A stretch of 27,772 bases of DNA from Rhizophagus sp. LPA8_4_AMF (GCA_021464525.1 JADRCO010000715.1:1-27772), one strand, 5' to 3'. Numbered from the stretch's first letter, positions 1-12,439 are shown. Program-made: numbers and translations. Notes: generated from the letters alone by a model not told the origin.

Positions 1-37
1 GAATTCTATAGTAAAATCATATGTGTAACATTGAGAA

Positions 38-47
38 AACACGTGTT
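38..47. promoter_or_regulatory. CACGTG E-box palindrome AACACGTGTT
   Basis: A perfect 10-bp palindrome centred on CACGTG, about 290 bp before the PPP4R2-like start codon. CACGTG is the classic bHLH (Cbf1/USF/Myc class) binding site. The same core occurs in three other intergenic regions of this window. Binding is inferred from the motif only. Confidence 0.35.
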
Positions 48-111
48 CTAAATTTAGAACTTTCCCTATGCTAAAAAAGTAAAAATCTTATTATAAGCCG
101 GTATACCAAAT

Positions 112-139
112 CTTATCGTACACCCCGGTTTACGATAAG
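112..139. repeat. Inverted repeat, 9-bp perfect stem, 10-nt loop
   Basis: CTTATCGTA at 112-120 is the exact reverse complement of TACGATAAG at 131-139, with a C-rich 10-nt loop between. One extra base interrupts a further 2-3 bp of pairing. It lies about 200 bp before the PPP4R2-like start. No family assignment; it could be a binding site or a remnant of a repeat. Confidence 0.4.
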
Positions 140-337
140 GATCTACACCCCACCTGATGCTCCAAAAACACTGGGACAGAGATTTTTTTAGTGGTCCAAA
201 CCTTATTTGTCACCTATTATTTAAGACAAGGTAACATTTTTTTTTTAGTTGTCACCTGCTTCGCCAATCTCCACGTTTGTTTGCATTTAATATCCAAACT
301 GATATACATTATAATAAGAAACTTTTGTACTTACCAT

Positions 338-2338
338 ATGTCGTCATTCTTCAGTTTCTTCTACTCCAAGCCAAAAGCCGAAGAGGTTATGGCCACAACG
401 AGTCTAACTAACGAAGGTGAAACACTCGTGGGTTTGCATTGAGCATCTTAATTTTCTTCTAAGCTTGTTTTTGCTTTGAAAATTAGAACCCACTACATCA
501 GCTAAATCAATTACAGAAGATTCCCAATCAGAACCTCAATCTCCCGTGAATTTACTTTCTCCTCCACGTCAAGCACTGCCACAAACGTCGCCATCTAGTT
601 CGCCCTCCTCTCAACCCGGTTCACAGCCTCAAACACCAAAGGAGCATGAATTTTCTAAAAATTCGACAGCTTCGGAAGAACGTAAGTTGCTTTAAATTCA
701 TTTAATATTTTATTTATTCTGATCTAAGTACACTCTTATCTTGTTAGAACCTTCAGATTCTTATTCTGACGATGAAATATTATCATATATTTCTGAAAAT
801 AACGAACTAAAGTATGTATTTGCGCGTTTGGCCGTGTCACACTTTTTTCACGTTTTATTAAATGTAGAATAATATTTGGTTTCAAAAGCGTTTCCTGGTC
901 AAAAGTTATGAGTATTATCAGAGAAAGGCTCGAAAAGGTAAATTATTCGTGTGCGGTTAGATTAATTTCTAATTCGATTTTTAATATTGATCATTCTATT
1001 CTGCAGACATGTCATGATTCAGATATTCAAATTGCGATGAATGGGGAAGGTTTGGACAAAAATGAGAAACATAAAACGGATGTTGAAAATTATAAGCAAA
1101 CCATTAATCAATTATTGGAAAATTTTGAAAGGTACTTGTATAATTAATTTTATCCACTTTTCTCGGTATATATATAAGAAAATTTTTTTTTTAATATTCT
1201 ACCTGAATAACAGACCACCATTTACAATTCAAAGACTTTCTGAGCTAATACTGAGGCCTTTTCAACATCATAAAACTTTAATTAAATGGCTTCGTGCTGT
1301 AGAAAAGGTAATCAAGTAGAACAATTACTAAGCAAGTTCTATGTCGTTCCTTAATTTTCTTTTATTTAATAAATTATTCCCAATTTTTCATTTATTCTTC
1401 TGTTAATTCTGACAATATATTTGGGAAATTTTTTATAGGTTTTAACGGTGCAATCATCTCTTGATGCGTTCCCATCTTTATCTAATACAACTACACTCAC
1501 AGATAAGTTAGAATTAATGGAAGTTACTACATCTCCAAAATTGGTTCCTATTAGTTTCGCTTATAATGCAGAGGAAATAGAAAAGGAAAATGCCAATTCT
1601 CCCAAATTGGTTCCTATTAAATTTACTTATAACGCAGAATTGGAGGTAACAGACAATGAAGAAGAAGATGATGATATGAATGAAGATTATTATTATGAAA
1701 AACAAGAAATTGATATACCAGAAGACGATCTAGCTAAAATGGATGAAGAAAAAATACAGGATATTGATGATGAAGAAAAGTATGATATGTTTGAAGAACA
1801 GTGCGAAGATAACATTGAAAAAGTCGCCAAAAAAAAAAGAGATTATGATGTTGAGGATGATATAATTGATGAAAATGAAAAGAGTTTAAAAAAGATGACC
1901 AAGAAAAAGAAAGAAGATAATATTGAAGATAAGATGATTGAGGAAGATGGTAAAAATATTTCTGAAGATGTAGAAAAAGATGATGATGTTGATAGTTTAT
2001 TTGAGGAGAAAAATAAGATTATTGAAGTTAAAGAAAAAGAGAAAGAAATTGCCGGAGATAAAATGATGGTAGAAAAAAAAGAGGAAAATGGGGAAAATAT
2101 TAAAGACGAAATAAATAAAAAGAATTTAGAAATAATTAATGAAAAAACGATCAAGGAAAAAAATGTTGATAATGTTGATAATAATGTTGAAAAAATTTTA
2201 GATGATAAAATTAAAAAAATAAGTGAAGAGAGTGGAGAAGATAATAATGAAAAAAGCAGAGATCAAGAACTGTTTAAAGGAAAAAATAAATATAAATTAT
2301 CTGTAATGAACGAGGAAAAGTCAGAGGAAGAAAGTTGA
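338..2338 (+). CDS. PPP4R2: Protein phosphatase 4 core regulatory subunit R2-like (PPP4R2)
   Basis: Seven exons by frame: 338-431, 487-681, 748-811, 868-937, 1007-1131, 1214-1307, 1439-2338; 513 aa. PPP4R2 subunits bind the PP4 catalytic subunit, a nuclear and cytoplasmic Ser/Thr phosphatase acting in DNA-damage recovery and other pathways. The diagnostic block is PPFTIQRLSELILRPF followed by KWLRAVEKVLTV (residues about 183-220), very like PPFTIQRLCELL and FLRALEKNVLVV in animal PPP4R2. The helical part before it (from about residue 105, with SWSKVMSIIRERLEK) fits the family N-terminus. A Ser/Pro-rich leader of about 90 residues precedes the domain. The last exon encodes two 14-residue copies of an SPKLVPI-F-YNAE motif, then a tail of over 200 residues made almost only of D, E, K, N and I, as in the acidic tails of this family. 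I chose the Met at 338 because the longer frame adds only an unrelated hydrophobic stretch. Confidence 0.82.
1532..1639 (+). repeat. In-frame tandem repeat, 66-bp period, in PPP4R2-like last exon
   Basis: Two copies of a 42-bp coding block (1532-1573 and 1598-1639) lie exactly 66 bp, or 22 codons, apart. Both encode SPKLVPI-x-F-x-YNAE. I count 7 base differences in 42, several of them synonymous, and the LVPI and YNAE cores are unchanged. Confidence 0.85.
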
Positions 2339-2822
2339 AGGAAATAAGAAAAGAGATTCAATAGAAAAAGAAGTAGGGATTTGAAAAATATGTGTTTATA
2401 TTATAATTTATAATAGAAAATATGCCAAATTACGAATATATTTATTTATCAGCTAAAATATTGTAAAAGATATTAATTTAATGTAATTAACAAAGCTAAA
2501 GTTATTTTTTTTTTTTTTTAGCAATAAATCACTTCTTTTAATCTAAAATATTTTTAAAATTATTTTTTTAAAATATTGTTCATGTAAAATGAAAAAATAA
2601 ATATTACATAAATAAATAGAGAAAAAAAGTCCAATAATTTATAAAAAAGATAATATGATAATAAATATTTGATTGAAAAATTGGAAATGATCCTATGTGA
2701 ATAGCTAATAAAAGAATTGATGAGTTCGCTATAATGATAGGTTCTTTTATCGATAAATAAGACAATTGGTAAAACACGTCTCAACTTTTGAGAACTTAAA
2801 AAAATTTACATTTCACTTTCTG
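2339..2822. other. Convergent 3' region between PPP4R2-like and NIPA-like genes
   Basis: AT-rich spacer between two facing stop codons. It contains a T15 run near 2505-2519 and several A/T homopolymers, and presumably both 3' UTRs and polyadenylation sites. A 74-codon reverse open frame here (2560-2784) is low-complexity I/S/F/Y and not a credible gene. I see no RNA gene or mobile element. Confidence 0.6.
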
Positions 2823-5164
2823 TTACAATTCACTGTAATCTCGCCTTAAAGGCAAATCCGGTAAATCGCTCATGTCGTCAGAATAATTATTAGTACCAGG
2901 AAAAGCCTCATAAGTGCTACTTTCATCACCTATATAATTTCCTACATTACTTCCATTTGTTGAAATAGTCAATCCACTAATCGTTCTTGCGTCGTCGTCA
3001 GTTTGTGCAGTATCTGTATAATCGGAATATTCAGAATTGCTATACGAAGATGAATTAGCATAAGATTTTGGTTGTGCGCCAAAACTTTCACTGTCATCTT
3101 CAGCGTTCGTAGCTAGAGGGCTACTTATTCTGCCATTTTGATGATTTGAATAATCAACTCCACGAGAAACTAAACCAGGAGGAACAGACATACTTCGACG
3201 ATGAGCGCCATAATCCTTTCCTATCCCTTTATAGTTTTCAAATACTTGTTCTAATAATATTTAGATAAAAGAGAATAATATATTTAACCCATTTTTTTTA
3301 AAATAAGAAAATAAATAGAAAAAATATTAATATTATGGTCGAACATTAAGTAATAATCAAATATTATAAAACACTCTCTGATTCTACCTAGTCCTAACGC
3401 ATGCGAATGACGAGCACCCACAGAATTTAACGCTTGACTTACTCCGGCAGTCAAGGAAGTTGCAGAAACTCCTAATGACCTTAATATTCCATCATTTCTC
3501 AAAGAGCTGTAACCATTTAAAAGCGGAGTCGAGGAAAGAACTGTTGGTTCAGTTAATGTATGTCTACGGGGAATACCCGTAGCAACCGAACTTTGATTAA
3601 ATGATGAATACTGTCTATTAAATTCACCAGAACCGCTAGATCCATTAAGTTCGTCAGGAAAGACAGGTAATACAGCACGCAACGGATCTACCATTCTACT
3701 ACTCCTTACAGATCCACTCGATAAATTATTAGGAACTGGATGTGAATATCCTTCAGATTCGTTTCTGTTAGATGTTATAAAATAAACACCTACAAATGTT
3801 AATATACATCCAATAAAAAATCCAGTAAATTTCCAGAAATTCATATCTGCAAAGTCATTGTATAATACAGCACTGCCTATAATCGCAGAGATTGTAAAAA
3901 GAACAAATTGTATAGGAATGACCTCCTATATATACATAAGAGTTATAATTTAATAATAAAATCTTGAAAAAAATTTTTTAATATCAAATAATTTTACCGT
4001 TGAATCGAATTGTTTTAAAGCTTTGTTGAGAAATCTAATTTGAAGCACCGCTGTACCCATTAATACTATCAATATAAGATAAGTTATAGAGTAGGTAAAC
4101 ATTGTGACAAATTTCATTGTCAACATAGATGAAAGAGATTTTGTCGCTAATACAGTATATCCACCTAAATTGTCGGAACATATATATAAGTACATAAAAA
4201 CAATAGATTTGACCTTTGAAGGCTTTCTTTGTAATAATTACCAAAAATTGCAACTAGAGATAAATCAACAAAACACGTTTTATGTCCAATTTTATCGGAC
4301 AAATACATTAAAAAAATAGCCAATGTCACCGTAATTATAAAATAAATTATGAATTGTGTCTCTTTAATAGCGGTCCATATGGCTTCAGGCGTAAGCTGAA
4401 AAATTATAAATTGTTTGATCTAAACAAATTCTAAACAATTATAAGTCAGATTCACGCAACTGGTAAGTACCTTAACTTCGTCTGATTTTGAATTGACCAC
4501 AACCACCACCGCTCCAATTATTGCAATAAATATTCCTTTTAAATCCTGCTTACGAAATCTTTCTTTTAACATGATAGGAGCCAAAATAACATTAGAGATC
4601 AAAGCAACTGTTCCTAAAGGAGCTACTACCGATGCTGGTGCGAATGCATAAGCCATAAAATTTCCCAATTCACCTAAATAAAGAAAAAGAACAATTACGT
4701 CCAAAATAATAACACGGAAAATGAACAACGCGTGTGTAAGTCATATAAATATTATTTACCAATGATCATTAAAAATATTCCAGTCCACCATGCTTTAGAA
4801 CGAAGATAGTTTGTTTCGCTATATTGTTCTGGATCTAATAAAACTTCATATTCGTCATTATTAGTATGTAAACTACGCGACGAAAAATCTGAACTAAAAG
4901 AAGCCCCTGAATTAAAGTTATTTAATTGGAGCCTTTGTAGCTCATTATGGGCGCTTTTTTGAATATTCAAAGCTACAGATATCAAAATCTTATATAGACG
5001 ATAAAGAATGTTAATAAAAAAATAATAACAATAATATGAATAAATAAGAGTAAGAAACTTACATTGCCAGCTACAGCGAAAATAACGCCGATGAAAGATT
5101 TGACCTCAGGTAAGTCTTTAAATGGAGGCCACATTGGGACAATTATCGTCGTTTCCTCCAGCAT
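2823..5164 (-). CDS. NIPA-like magnesium transporter (DUF803 / Mg_trans_NIPA family)
   Basis: Seven exons on the minus strand: 5164-5063, 4988-4760, 4673-4471, 4395-4242, 4164-3998, 3925-3388, 3250-2823; 606 aa. NIPA proteins are multi-pass membrane proteins of the drug/metabolite-transporter fold implicated in Mg2+ uptake. Family blocks are clear: GNILISVALNIQKSAH (end of TM1), ELGNFMAYAFAPASVVAPLG, LKERFRKQDLKG, GYTVLATKSLSSML, and later WKFTGFFIGCILTFVGVYFI. About nine hydrophobic segments fall between residues 22 and 335. Two parts go beyond the core: a polar Ser/Asn-rich insert of about 50 residues between TM1 and TM2, and a Ser/Asp-rich cytosolic tail of about 265 residues (from about 340) ending DLPLRRDYSEL. 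Similar tails occur in fungal NIPA proteins and may be phosphorylated. The first intron uses an AAG acceptor, supported by the match to the family across the junction. Confidence 0.9.
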
Positions 5165-5531
5165 TATTGTTTTACCAAATTTTTACAGTGAGCATTGGGG
5201 CGCAAGGAATGGAAATATTTAAGAAGTTGTTCAACCTATTAGTGAGGTCCGCGCCGTGGATCTCGTACTTCTTGGTTCTAATATATGTATTGATCTGATA
5301 AAAAATGTAAATGACAATTTCAAATGTATAAATTTTTACTGCTCATGTTGTGTGGTGTTACAGTGAAGGCTCCTTTCTTGTACGATATATTGCCTTGTAA
5401 CTTCCAAATTAAGAAAAAATATGCACTGTAAATTATATTACTTACATAAATAAATAAATAAAACAAAAAAATAAATTTATACCTTAGCTTTCCTCTACCG
5501 CTTGTTTTTCGGTTTTACTTTTTAACATAGA
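5165..5531. other. Divergent promoter region, NIPA-like / secreted protein genes
   Basis: A 367-bp spacer between two start codons pointing outwards. It contains A/T-rich stretches and a GC-richer patch at about 5245-5270, but no motif I can name. It must carry both promoters and 5' UTRs. Confidence 0.5.
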
Positions 5532-6307
5532 ATGTCTTTCAAAAATTATTTTGTTATTATAATAATTTTGAACATAATTTGTTTTCAAGAATGTTTTTCT
5601 CGTCGTAGTTCCCACAGTCATGGTGGTCCAAGCATACCTGGGCTTTCAATTAACTCGATTCAAAATAGTAATGCTAACAATTTGCTTATATATTCTTTCT
5701 GTCACATTACAGTGAACTAAACTTTTGCTTTATGATAGAATACCATTGGAAATGTTTAGATTCGGGAACAAATCCAATGTATTTAAATGACTGTTCCAGT
5801 AGACCCAGTCAAGTTAAATTTTACATAAGCTTATTGCATCAAAATTATCCAGGATGCAAAAATCCATTTAAAATACACGGAGCTGGAGGAAACGTGTACG
5901 ATTTATTTATTTAATAGTTAAATTGGGTCAGAATATTTATTACATTATTGATTATAATATTATATTTGCCAATACCAATTTAGTTTATCATGGAATAAGA
6001 AAGAAAACACCGTTTTCATGGATTCATCAATTAATGCTAATAACACACAATGGTGTTATGATGATTCAAATTATGAGGTAAATTTTATTCATTAGACAAA
6101 ATTCAACATTAATCCAGTTGTTCATATTAAACGTCGAATATTTAGGATTCATTCACCATACATCCGTATGGTAGACCTCAAGATTGTCTATCAGCTCCTC
6201 TTAAAGAGGGAGATCCAGTTTGTGTAATAAATTGCTTTGCTGCTGAAGATGATGCTCAAATATTAGGAATATCTTGGGATTTACTCTACAAAACATTTGC
6301 TCCATAG
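5532..6307 (+). CDS. Small secreted cysteine-containing protein, family unknown
   Basis: Four exons: 5532-5667, 5739-5895, 5984-6077, 6146-6307; 182 aa. Residues 1-23 form a signal peptide: a short polar start, a hydrophobic core FVIIIILNIICF, then a likely cut near CFS/RR. No other membrane segment is seen, so the product is probably secreted. The mature part has about seven cysteines, most next to aromatic or small residues (HWKC, LNDC, PGC, QWC, QDC). Short blocks such as FKIHGAGGNVLSWNKKEN, NTQWCYDD and FTIHPYGRPQDC look like repeated beta-strand units, which could suggest a small lectin-like (beta-trefoil type) fold; that is only a guess from spacing. In a plant-associated fungus it would count as a candidate effector. 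I recognise no named family. Splice sites were chosen to keep frame; the exon 2 donor has two overlapping GT options, and only the second keeps the frame. Confidence 0.7.
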
Positions 6308-6454
6308 ATAATAATTCCTAAGCGAGATGACGAAAAAATACTAACTAGAAAAAAAAATATACATTGTAAAAGCACAATTTATAATAATTTAATAAATTTT
6401 TTAAGACAGGTTTCTTAAAAAATCATCCTTTGATAAATCAATTTTTATTATTTA

Positions 6455-7680
<1,226 letters not shown>

Positions 7681-10452
7681 ATGAGCACGGCCAATAATGC
7701 TCCAGATTCTCTATCGTCAAATACGAACCGAGATTCAAAACGGTTCTCCAGTTTAGGTGATTCTCGCCTAAATGACCTTTTACCATCTTTACACCTTGAA
7801 AGTATCGCGAATACGGTAACTGGTACAATGTCAACCACCGTGTCAACCACAGCATCTATGCTTTTTTCCCCTTTAACAACTCGTGCTGTAAAGGGAGATA
7901 CTGCTTATATTCTATCTGAACTTGCTCCTCAGTTAATGGATCAACGTCGCATACAGCAACTTGTAAATAATAATGGAAACACCCGTCATACAAAAGAAGG
8001 TTCAAACAAACTTATTTCTTTAGAAGACATTTCAACAAGTACAACTACTCCAAAGCCCGATGATATTTTATTTAATTCAGAGATACCAGAATCTAAAGCT
8101 CCCTTATCGTTGTTTCAGGGATATAAAGCAACTTTTCAAGAGGTTGAGGCTCCAAATAATTCTAAAAAAAAATCAAAGTTTCATAAACGAAAAGTAAGAG
8201 GTCTTTTAACTGAAGCTTTTGGTTCTCAAGATGCAATGTCTGATATAGGTAATGAATTATTTCTAATAAAAGGAAAGCCAACTGTAATTAATTATTTTTT
8301 TTTACAAAGACTTATTAAAATCTGATCTTTTTAATAAGTCTTATATTTAATATTAATAAATAGCATCGGTAGATAGTGATTATAAACCACTTAATCAACT
8401 TATTGCGGATCGTGATAGAGTTGTAAGAGAGAATAACAAAATACAAATGCAAGAGGTATATTCTTATTAAAGGAATATTACGTATATTTCGAGTTATTTA
8501 TAATTAACGTATATTTGATTTAGTCGCGAACAAAGGCCGAAATTAAAAAAATTGAATGTGAAATCGCAGAATTGACAGCTAGAAAACTAAACTTGGAAGT
8601 GAATTTAGCAAAATATAACGAAAGACAGATCGAACTATCGAGTCAACGTAAATTATATTTTAAAATATATTTTAGCAGTGATTCTTTGTTTCTTTTATAA
8701 TATATTGACAATTTTAATTTAGTGGGAGATTTAGATGAAAAGATTGCCAATTTTAACCCCGAAAATAATAATAGTGAAAGACGAATGCGCACAAAAGGTT
8801 CATTACCTTCCTGATATTATGGAAAATTCTTGCTAAATTTAGATTTTTAATATATATTTGTTTATTATTATAATGTAGGAAAAGGTGCCGCAAAACATAA
8901 TTATGAACATGGAACATGTATTAAGGTACATCACATGTAATTATTAAAATTTATAGAAGCATTTCTTACTTAAAACTTATATAGGTTTTAGAAGGTCATG
9001 ATGATATTGTCACGTGCCTTGATTTCGATAAATATTGTGGAACACTTATCACGGCTTCTTTAGATAATACATTAAGAGCCTGGGACTTGAATAATTATCG
9101 TTGTTTGGCTATTTTAGACGGACATAAAGGTATTAATTAATCTTCTGTTAACCATATTAGTTAGATAAATGCATTATTAATTTTGTTGTGTATTCATATT
9201 TTTTATTCAATAGATGTAGTTAATTGTTTGCAAGTAAATGGATCCCGTTTAGTGACAGGGGCACGAGATAAAACAATTCGTCAATGGGATTTATCCAAGC
9301 TAATATATCATCCCGAATCTGTCACAAATTTATCAGAATTAAGCTTCGCTTCAGCTTCGGTATATGAAACAAATGGATTATCAAATATTGGTGATAATTG
9401 TTGGATAGCTTCATTGGAAGGACACAGTAAATCAATTACTTGTTTATATTTTGAAAATAACAGTCTTGTGAGTCTTAGTGAATCTTGTGGAATTTATATA
9501 GTTAGAAAGATTAGTTAAATACTTATTTATTTTATCAATTGCGAAAGGTATCTGGATCTTCAGATAAGACTATGAAGCATTGGGATATGGAAACAGGACA
9601 ATGTATTTTGACTATGGACATTTTGTGGGCTATGTCCAGCTCTAAAGTTGAACGTAGGCAAGCAGGATTCTTATTTGATAGTTATATATTTGACGGAGGC
9701 GAATTTATTGGAGCTTTGCAGTTCCGAGATGTTGGTTTAGCAAGTGGAACTGAAGATGGTGCAATACGAATGTGGGATTGTACGTAATAACCTGTTTTTT
9801 TTTAAAAAAAAAATTATAAATATCATTTTAACTTTTAACCGTTTATGTTTTCTGTATAATAGTAAGGACAGGTCAAGCACATAGAACTCTATTGAGCCAT
9901 ACAGGTTAGAAAATATTATAGATTTGTTTGATTTTAAGCTAAACTTAAAAGCAATAAATTTGTTTATATGAATCAGGACCCATAACTAGTCTTCAGTTTG
10001 ATGACCGTCATGTTGTAAGCGGAAGTGTTGACAGAAGCATAAGGGTATTCATGACTTGAAATTTTTGATACTTAATATTATTATTCAGATTATTAATTAA
10101 TGTTGCTTTTATATTATTATTATTACTGTGATATCAAGATATGGGACCTAAGAACAGGATCCATAATTGATACTTTCTCTTATGATAATAGCATCACAAG
10201 TTTACAATTTGATACTAACAAAATAATTAGTTGTGCTGGTAGCAATGATATAAAGGTTAGCTATATACATATATATTTATTACTATTTGAAAAGGGATTA
10301 ACTTGATAAATTTTTATTAGATTTATAATCGAACTAATTTTCAACATTCGAGTTTTGAAGGACATTCACAGCAGGTACAGTGTGTAAAATTTAAAGACTC
10401 GATTTTATCATCTGGAGGAAGAGATAAAGTGGTGAAATTATGGGCTTTATAA
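7681..10452 (+). CDS. Mdv1/Caf4-like mitochondrial fission adaptor, coiled coil plus WD40
   Basis: Twelve exons: 7681-8248, 8364-8455, 8524-8647, 8723-8797, 8879-8925, 8985-9129, 9214-9467, 9548-9779, 9863-9904, 9977-10044, 10139-10255, 10321-10452; 631 aa. In yeast, Mdv1 and Caf4 link the outer-membrane anchor Fis1 to the dynamin Dnm1 for mitochondrial (and peroxisomal) fission. The order matches that family: an N-terminal helical and Ser/Thr-rich region with APLSLFQGYKATFQ (residues about 140-153), a charged coiled coil (about 205-265, heptads in TKAEIKKIECEIAELTARKL), then seven WD40 blades from about residue 303. Blade signatures include SLDNTLRAWD, GARDKTIRQWD, SSDKTMKHWD, TEDGAIRMWD, SVDRSIRIWD and GRDKVVKLW. 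Exons 8 and 11 use AAG acceptors, which restore textbook blade sequence (VSGSSDKT; IWDLRTG). Other coiled-coil WD40 proteins are possible, but the order and the SLFQGYKA block favour Mdv1/Caf4. Confidence 0.82.
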
Positions 10453-11017
10453 TTTTTAATAATTACATCAAATTGAACTAAACGATCATTTGTAAAACCT
10501 TATCAATGATTTAATTAACAACGTAAAATTATTACATAAGAAAAGAACAAAGACTTTTATCGCGATTTATTTAAAAAAAAAAAGAGACATATTCAGACTA
10601 ATTCAAAGACGATTCAGAGGGATTAAAGAAAGTATGCATTTTATATCTCATATCAGTATTATATCATGTTTTAGTTTTAGGATTTAATCACCTCATTTAT
10701 TGATATTTCATGTTTGAACTGTCGGATGACTCATCATTAATATTTTGCTTTTGATTTTAAAATTTAATCACTCTTGTCCATAGAAAAAATAGATCATGTT
10801 TTTAGCAAAATTAGTTAAAAACCCGTTCTTGAGTTTTATACTGATATGAAATTAACTTTAAAGCTATACAATTAGATGTTATTCATCAGGATGAATTGTT
10901 AAATAAAGAAATCTGTTAAAGTTTCAACCCTAAAAGTAAATTATAATAAATAACGAGATTATTATAATTCAATTCAATTTGTAATCTATTATGAGATTGC
11001 ATTTTTTTAATTTTTTA
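10453..11017. other. Convergent 3' region, no gene seen
   Basis: A 565-bp AT-rich spacer between two facing stops. It contains a repeated ATTTAATCAC (near 10682 and 10761) and scattered A-runs. No open frame, tRNA or transposon ends were recognised; presumably 3' UTRs. Confidence 0.6.
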
Positions 11018-12304
11018 CTATTCATTCCAAAGTTCGAATGATCTTCGATTTTCTGATAATTTCTTTTTTACGACTTCCGCATCTTTCCAACTACCGCAAT
11101 TCACTGCCACCAAAACTCTCAGCGATTTCAAATCTCTATCCCAATTTATAAATTGTAATAACATTTGATCCGTTGCCCATTCACAATAAGATATATCCAA
11201 AACTAAAAGATTTATTAAACCTGAAAGAATACGTAAAGAATGCGGGCCATCCTCTCGATTAAAACATCCAGCAATTGATAAATGTGTTAATAATGGTAAT
11301 GTCGCAACCAACAGGATGGATAAAGGAATACCGGAAATATTATGAGTAAACCCCAAATTTAATTTTCGAAGTTTTGGAAGTTTGGATATAAGTTTGTTCG
11401 TTTTTTTTGAATCGTCATCATCGTTTGTAATATCCATTGGCTTGCCAAAAATTCTAGAGCATATAATATCAGTTTCTTCATCTTGATCTGCAAGATCTTC
11501 CCAATTTTTAACTAAATTATCTACTAAATCTTTTTCTTCGACAATTTTCCAAAAAGATTTTTTGAAACTTTCTAAATTGATAGTACTGTTTGCAAGATCT
11601 AATTCTTCATATTCAGTATCCATATTAAATAATGGGAGTATTTCTTCGGTGAGAGGATTACAAATACTCAAAGACGAAAGAATACACTGCTTCAGGTGAG
11701 TTGGCATATTTGCAAAATATGGAAATGATATGTAAGATTTAATATTTATAGCTACTGTTTTTGAACAGATTTCCAAAAGTGTTAGAGTTTTACGCATTGG
11801 AAGGGTTGGACCTATGAAAGTAATCAGGTGTTAATTTTAATATCAAACCGAAAATTATTAAGATACATATTTAAAATGTGTACAATAATAGTCCTGGCAA
11901 ATTGCCTCACCATCCCAGGCCCTCCTTTTTTCCTTTCGATCCTTAATAAGTAACTCTGTTGTTTCGTTATTACCTTGCCAAGCTTTTTGCCAGCTTTTGG
12001 GTGGTGCTGGACCAGATACTCGCTGTCTCATAGCCTCTCGTTCTCCTCTTTCTTGTTGTTCTCTTTCAGCATGCTCTCTCATTAAATAATTAAACGCTGG
12101 TTGTGGTAAGGTGGATGAAATATTCGCTGAAGCAGTTCCATTATTGAACCGAGCTTCCTTACGTAACTTATCCAGTAATATGGATACTTGGTTCGTTGAT
12201 TCATGGTTTTTTTTATCTGCTGGTATGTGGTTATTTCTGAAAGCTGGTGTTGTAATAGATTTTCGAAGTTTTTGTTTAAATTTTTGTCGAGAACTCTTAA
12301 CCAT
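11018..12304 (-). CDS. Leucine-rich-repeat-like protein of unknown function
   Basis: Two exons on the minus strand: 12304-11884 and 11811-11018; 404 aa. I do not recognise a named family. The N-terminal 140 residues are basic and charged (MVKSSRQKFKQKLRK, SILLDKLRKEAR, then an E/R/Q-rich stretch and GPAPPKSWQKAWQ), and could be a nuclear signal or a docking segment. The C-terminal part has irregular leucine-rich repeats: LPKLRKLNLGFTHNISG, LPLLTHLSIAGCF, LINLLVLDISYCEW, LKSLRVLVAVNCGSW, typical of RNI-like or F-box/LRR-type horseshoes. No F-box is obvious. A Glu/Asp-rich linker (about residues 210-270) separates early helices from the repeats. The donor of the single intron was chosen by frame: GTACAC at 11883 joins in frame, while the stronger-looking GTATCT at 11866 does not. 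It shares a 135-bp head-to-head promoter with APC4. Confidence 0.72.
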
Positions 12305-12439
12305 ATCGGATAAATTTATAAATTTTCAAAATAGCTCCTTAGTATAGTTTTTTATCTTACATAATCAGTTTTTTGAAAATCTAAAAAAAGCGCGTAATAA
12401 ACATAATAAACGAAACTTTGTTATTTTTATTTTGCAAAA
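12305..12439. promoter_or_regulatory. Short bidirectional promoter, LRR-like gene / APC4
   Basis: Only 135 bp separate the two outward start codons, so both core promoters and 5' UTRs must fit here. It is AT-rich with one GC patch (AAAGCGCG near 12390). No TATA box was assigned. Confidence 0.5.

Larger units (their letters stand above)
1..337. other. Upstream region of the PPP4R2-like gene
   Basis: No gene is supported here. An open frame from about 191 runs into the first exon of the next gene, but its leader part (FFLVVTCFANLHVCLHL...) has no counterpart in the PPP4R2 family and is probably 5' UTR. The stretch holds a perfect 10-bp palindrome around CACGTG (38-47) and a hairpin with a 9-bp stem (112-120 with 131-139), both listed separately. 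Confidence 0.5.

Noticed and set aside
191-337. N-terminal extension of the PPP4R2-like protein from an upstream start
   Set aside because: It would add a hydrophobic stretch alien to the family. The Met at 338 starts a plausible polar leader, and the upstream part is better read as 5' UTR.
1843-2154. 103-codon reverse frame within the PPP4R2-like last exon
   Set aside because: It is the complement of the GAA/GAT/AAA-rich acidic tail, giving Ser/Phe/Ile low complexity. Not a gene.
2560-2784. 74-codon reverse frame between PPP4R2-like and NIPA-like genes
   Set aside because: Low-complexity Ile/Ser/Phe/Tyr product in an AT-rich 3' region, with no homology.
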